Shown here: positions 6,749-8,735 of the stretch, in pieces
Numbering within the stretch: the stretch's first letter is position 1
Layout of the letters: each line of letters opens with the position of its first letter
Origin: Bacteroidota bacterium
GTDB taxonomy: Bacteria > Bacteroidota > Bacteroidia > B-17B0 > Aurantibacillaceae
Length of the DNA: 8,735 bases
Direction: 5' to 3'
NCBI GenBank assembly: GCA_023433205.1
Contig: JAEZDS010000223.1
Location: 1 to 8,735 of the forward strand
Translations under genes and position numbers: made by a program
Notes under the pieces: model-generated
Seen by the model: only the letters and a program-made list of their open reading frames with translations
The model's database searches: none
Told to the model about the DNA's origin: nothing

Positions 6749-6770
6749 AGTCTGCCTGAAAAGGCTGTTC

Positions 6771-7118
6771 TCAGCTCTGGGCAACATCAATCGCTCCCAC
6801 AGGGATGTGATGTTCTTTGCAATAATTGATTAATTCAAGTTCCGCCTTTACCTTGTCTTTCTCGGCCTGCGCGTGTTCTGACTCCCACAGAGGGAAAGCT
6901 TTTTCTTTTTTTTCCCTGTCGTTACTGATCCTGTCTTCTTTTATGAAGGCGTTGATTAGATTGCTGATTGTTACCCACGCGTCGTGGTTCCTGGTTTTTA
7001 AGGGTGCAAGTAATGCCTCACGTTTTTTGAAACTTACCAGACCCCAGCCCTCAATTTTTTCTTGTACTGCAAAACGGTAAAGGTATTGCATCAGTACGTT
7101 TTTTGAGTCGTTATCCAT
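6771..7118 (-). CDS. Small charged protein of unknown function
   Basis: A 115-residue protein without signal peptide or membrane segment, presumably cytoplasmic. It begins MDNDSKNVLMQYLYRFAVQE, has a tryptophan-containing segment IEGWGLVSFKKREALLAP (about 22-39), then NHDAWVTISNLINAFIKED, and a lysine/glutamate-rich helical stretch (about 65-98: DREKKEKAFPLWESEHAQAEKDK) that could form a short coiled coil. It ends in HIPVGAIDVAQS. I do not recognise a family or a catalytic motif. It lies 74 bases downstream of the aminotransferase with no clear promoter between, so it may share that transcript; the channel gene follows after about 100 bases. Clean codon structure and an ATG start suggest a real gene, though a lineage-restricted one. 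Confidence 0.7.
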   Translation of the reverse strand: MDNDSKNVLMQYLYRFAVQEKIEGWGLVSFKKREALLAPLKTRNHDAWVTISNLINAFIKEDRISNDREKKEKAFPLWESEHAQAEKDKVKAELELINYCKEHHIPVGAIDVAQS

Positions 7119-7192
7119 GGTTGAATGTTTTGGTCATGTAAATGTAACAAAATGGCTTGCCAGCTAAAATATTTTCTGGGGCTGTGCAGGGG

Positions 7193-8395
7193 TTAACGGC
7201 TTTTGTGGATTTCATCCAGAACTGTCAGAATTGTTTTTATTGCGGTCTTAAGTTCTGCAGCGCTGATTACGAGCGGAGGGGAGATCCTCATGGCTGTTGA
7301 GCAAAAAAGAAACCAGTCGGTAATTATTCCTCTTTCAATGCATGATTTGATCACTTTCATGTTTAGTTCAGTGTCTCCAAAATCGATCGCACCCAGTGCG
7401 CCGTGAACTCTTATTTCTTTGATCAGTTCGTGTTTTAGCTGTTTTCTGATGACTGATTCTATCTCTTTAGCCTTCAGCCAGAGCTGGCCTTTAGTGATGG
7501 TGCGGAGGCAGGCCTGCGCCGCGGCCACACATACGGCATTTCCCCCAAATGTATTGATGTGTCCCAGCACCGGATCGCTGCTGAGCTCGTGCATTAACTG
7601 AAGTGAGGTGATAAAAGCGCCCACAGGAAGCCCGCCTCCCATTCCTTTAGCGATCAAAAGAATATCAGGCACTATCTTAAAGTCTTCAAACGCAAACAAG
7701 CTGCCGCTGCGTGCAAACCCGCTCTGGATCTCATCAAAGATCAGCAGAACCCCCTGCTCATCACACCTGCGTCTTAACTTTTCCAGAAAGTGCTGTTCGG
7801 CTTTGCGTACTCCTGCTTCTCCCTGAATTGGCTCCACAATTACAGCTGCAGTGGAAGTGCTGATCTCTTCCAGCATATTGGTATTGTTAAATTCCAGGAT
7901 CTTTCCTCCGGGAATCAGCGGCCTGAAACTGTTCTTGAAAAATTCATCGCCCATTACACTAAGAGCACCCTGCGTACTGCCGTGATAGGCATTCCTGAAG
8001 CTTACTACCTCAAAACGACCTGTTGCACGTTTTGCCAGTTTAATGGCGCCCTCCACAGCCTCTGAGCCACCGGTAGTAAAATATACGCTGTTGAGCTTTT
8101 GCGGCAGCAGAGCAGTTAATGTACTGGCATATTGTACCTGTGGCGACTGGTTATATTCGCCGTAAACCATCAGGTGCATAAATTTTTTGCTCTGCTCATT
8201 AATAGCTCTTACTACAGCGGGATGGCAGTGACCTACACTGCTTACCGATATGCCGCTGATCAGATCAATATATTTTTTTCCAGTGACATCGGTCAGTTTT
8301 ACACCCTTTGCTTTTTGAATATTGATGTCATGCCCCATCATTGGCTGGTCAGAGGTTTGACCTACATGTCGTAGAAATAGTTCCCGTTGATTCAT
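7193..8395 (-). CDS. Class III PLP-dependent aminotransferase (acetylornithine/ornithine/4-aminobutyrate type)
   Basis: A 400-residue cytoplasmic enzyme that transfers an amino group, usually the terminal one of an omega-amino acid, to 2-oxoglutarate with pyridoxal phosphate. All key elements are present: GGSEAVEGAIKLAKR (109-123) for the phosphate, YHGST (137-141) stacking on the cofactor, EPIQGEAG (188-195), FDEIQSGFARSG (220-231) with Asp221 for the pyridine nitrogen, and the Schiff-base Lys250 in ILLIAKGMGGGLPVGAF. TFGGN follows at 282-286. Its length is normal for the family (ArgD about 406). Its wording, notably GISVSSVGHCHP and HLMVYGEYNQSPQVQYA, resembles a class III group common in Bacteroidota and annotated only broadly, often as an aspartate aminotransferase family protein. 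No arginine, proline or GABA genes are adjacent, so the substrate cannot be assigned. Paired direct repeats occupy its upstream region. Confidence 0.94.
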   Translation of the reverse strand: MNQRELFLRHVGQTSDQPMMGHDINIQKAKGVKLTDVTGKKYIDLISGISVSSVGHCHPAVVRAINEQSKKFMHLMVYGEYNQSPQVQYASTLTALLPQKLNSVYFTTGGSEAVEGAIKLAKRATGRFEVVSFRNAYHGSTQGALSVMGDEFFKNSFRPLIPGGKILEFNNTNMLEEISTSTAAVIVEPIQGEAGVRKAEQHFLEKLRRRCDEQGVLLIFDEIQSGFARSGSLFAFEDFKIVPDILLIAKGMGGGLPVGAFITSLQLMHELSSDPVLGHINTFGGNAVCVAAAQACLRTITKGQLWLKAKEIESVIRKQLKHELIKEIRVHGALGAIDFGDTELNMKVIKSCIERGIITDWFLFCSTAMRISPPLVISAAELKTAIKTILTVLDEIHKSR

Positions 8396-8431
8396 GAGCG
8401 GCTAATATCCGAAAAAGTAAAATAAGAAATT

Positions 8432-8475
8432 CTAAATACTAATGCCGAAGCATAGGCACTAAATACTAAGCCGAA
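8432..8475 (-). repeat. Pair of imperfect direct repeats upstream of the aminotransferase
   Basis: CTAAATACTAATGCCGAA at 8432-8449 and CTAAATACTAAGCCGAA at 8459-8475 differ by one inserted T and start 27 bases apart. They lie 37-80 bases upstream of the aminotransferase ATG at 8395, where promoters and regulator sites are expected. Read on the minus strand each contains TTAGTATTTAG. An inverted repeat GCACTA/TAGTGC (8456-8461, 8476-8481) brackets the second copy. A tandem binding site or a small local duplication are both possible. A stretch of nine T (8504-8512) lies nearby. Confidence 0.5.
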
Positions 8476-8534
8476 TAGTGCAGATCTTTGGCTTCAAAAG
8501 GGCTTTTTTTTTGCGGGAAAACAGACTCTGGTTT

Positions 8535-8735
8535 CTAGTCCTTCTGAAGTATCATAAACAATTCTCGATCTGCTCTTGGGGCAATTGAATTGTGGCATTT
8601 ATCAAACACTTTTACCTGCAAACCGGCTGGAATGTAAGTGAGGTATTCTTCTTTGTAGCCGCCGAAGGGTGGCCGGTCGCGGTTTAACGCGTCGTTGAAC
8701 AACACTCCCACCAGTTTTCCACCGGGGTTCAACAG
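8535..8735 (-). CDS. SAM-dependent methyltransferase, TPMT-like, C-terminal part (cut by the window)
   Basis: Only the last 66 residues or so are in the window; the frame stays open to the right edge, so the gene continues beyond it. The visible part reads LNPGGKLVGVLFND, then PPFGGYKEEYLTY, and ends with KCHNSIAPRADRELFMILQKD and a TAG. PGGKLVGVLF fits the strand after the helix in class I Rossmann methyltransferases. PPFGGxxEEY and the closing PRADRELF.I.QK resemble the thiopurine S-methyltransferase-like (TPMT) family, which methylates small sulfur, selenium or tellurium compounds in some members. The SAM-binding motif I lies outside the window, so the substrate cannot be judged. The TTG at 8730-8732 is an internal leucine, not a start. 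The stop is 139 bases upstream of the aminotransferase start. Confidence 0.8.
   Translation of the reverse strand: MLNPGGKLVGVLFNDALNRDRPPFGGYKEEYLTYIPAGLQVKVFDKCHNSIAPRADRELFMILQKD

Noticed and set aside
8432..8475. Possible CRISPR array from the direct repeats
   Set aside because: There are only two copies, they are imperfect, the spacer is about nine bases, and no cas genes are nearby.
8504..8512. Nine-T tract as an intrinsic terminator
   Set aside because: The T-run is on the plus strand while both flanking genes are on the minus strand, and only a weak four-base stem precedes it.
8730..8732. Start codon for a 65-residue protein at the right edge
   Set aside because: The codon is TTG and the frame stays open to the window end. 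The text LNPGGKLVGVLF is internal to a methyltransferase domain, so this is a truncated gene, not a small complete one.

Overview
The window looks like chromosomal DNA of a Bacteroidota bacterium, most likely from the Chitinophagia/Sphingobacteriia side. The evidence is a secreted protein with a C-terminal type IX secretion (T9SS) sorting domain (found in this phylum), A-rich start leaders instead of strong Shine-Dalgarno sites, one good TAnnTTTG-type -7 promoter element, and proteins whose wording resembles Bacteroidota homologues. Genus and species cannot be read from the sequence. I see no rRNA, tRNA, CRISPR array, insertion sequence, phage gene or recognisable defence system.

Plus strand, 1-1786: after the probable tail of an upstream gene comes a tight three-gene unit. 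It holds an acidic protein of unknown function (77-565), a methylated-DNA-protein cysteine methyltransferase (562-1215) and an AlkB-type 2-oxoglutarate/Fe(II) dioxygenase (about 1163-1786). The first junction is a 4-base ATGA overlap and the second a 53-base overlap. The two enzymes directly reverse alkylation damage, one at O6-alkylguanine and the other at N-alkylated bases. The methyltransferase keeps what looks like the Ada linker but lacks the AraC-type DNA-binding domain, so this appears to be an ada-alkB style unit without its built-in regulator. The unknown first gene is the most interesting passenger.

Plus strand, 1951-3516: a stand-alone secreted, cysteine-rich, multi-domain T9SS cargo protein. 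It converges on the minus-strand genes across a 101-base gap (3517-3617).

Minus strand, 3618-8735, in transcription order from the right edge: the 3' end of a TPMT-like SAM-dependent methyltransferase (8535-8735, cut by the window); a class III PLP-dependent aminotransferase (7193-8395); a small unknown protein (6771-7118); an MscS-family mechanosensitive channel (5574-6671); and a multi-pass GT-C-like membrane protein with a C-terminal beta-rich domain (3618-5420). Gaps of 74 to 153 bases separate them, so they may form several transcription units rather than one operon, and I see no shared pathway. The gaps hold a perfect 8-bp hairpin upstream of the channel gene, a pair of direct repeats upstream of the aminotransferase, and a promoter-like element upstream of the membrane protein.

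No clearly new multi-gene system is visible. The leads most worth following are the overlapping alkylation-repair trio with its unknown partner, the GT-C/beta-domain fusion, and the repeated TTAGTATT-type motif upstream of two minus-strand genes.
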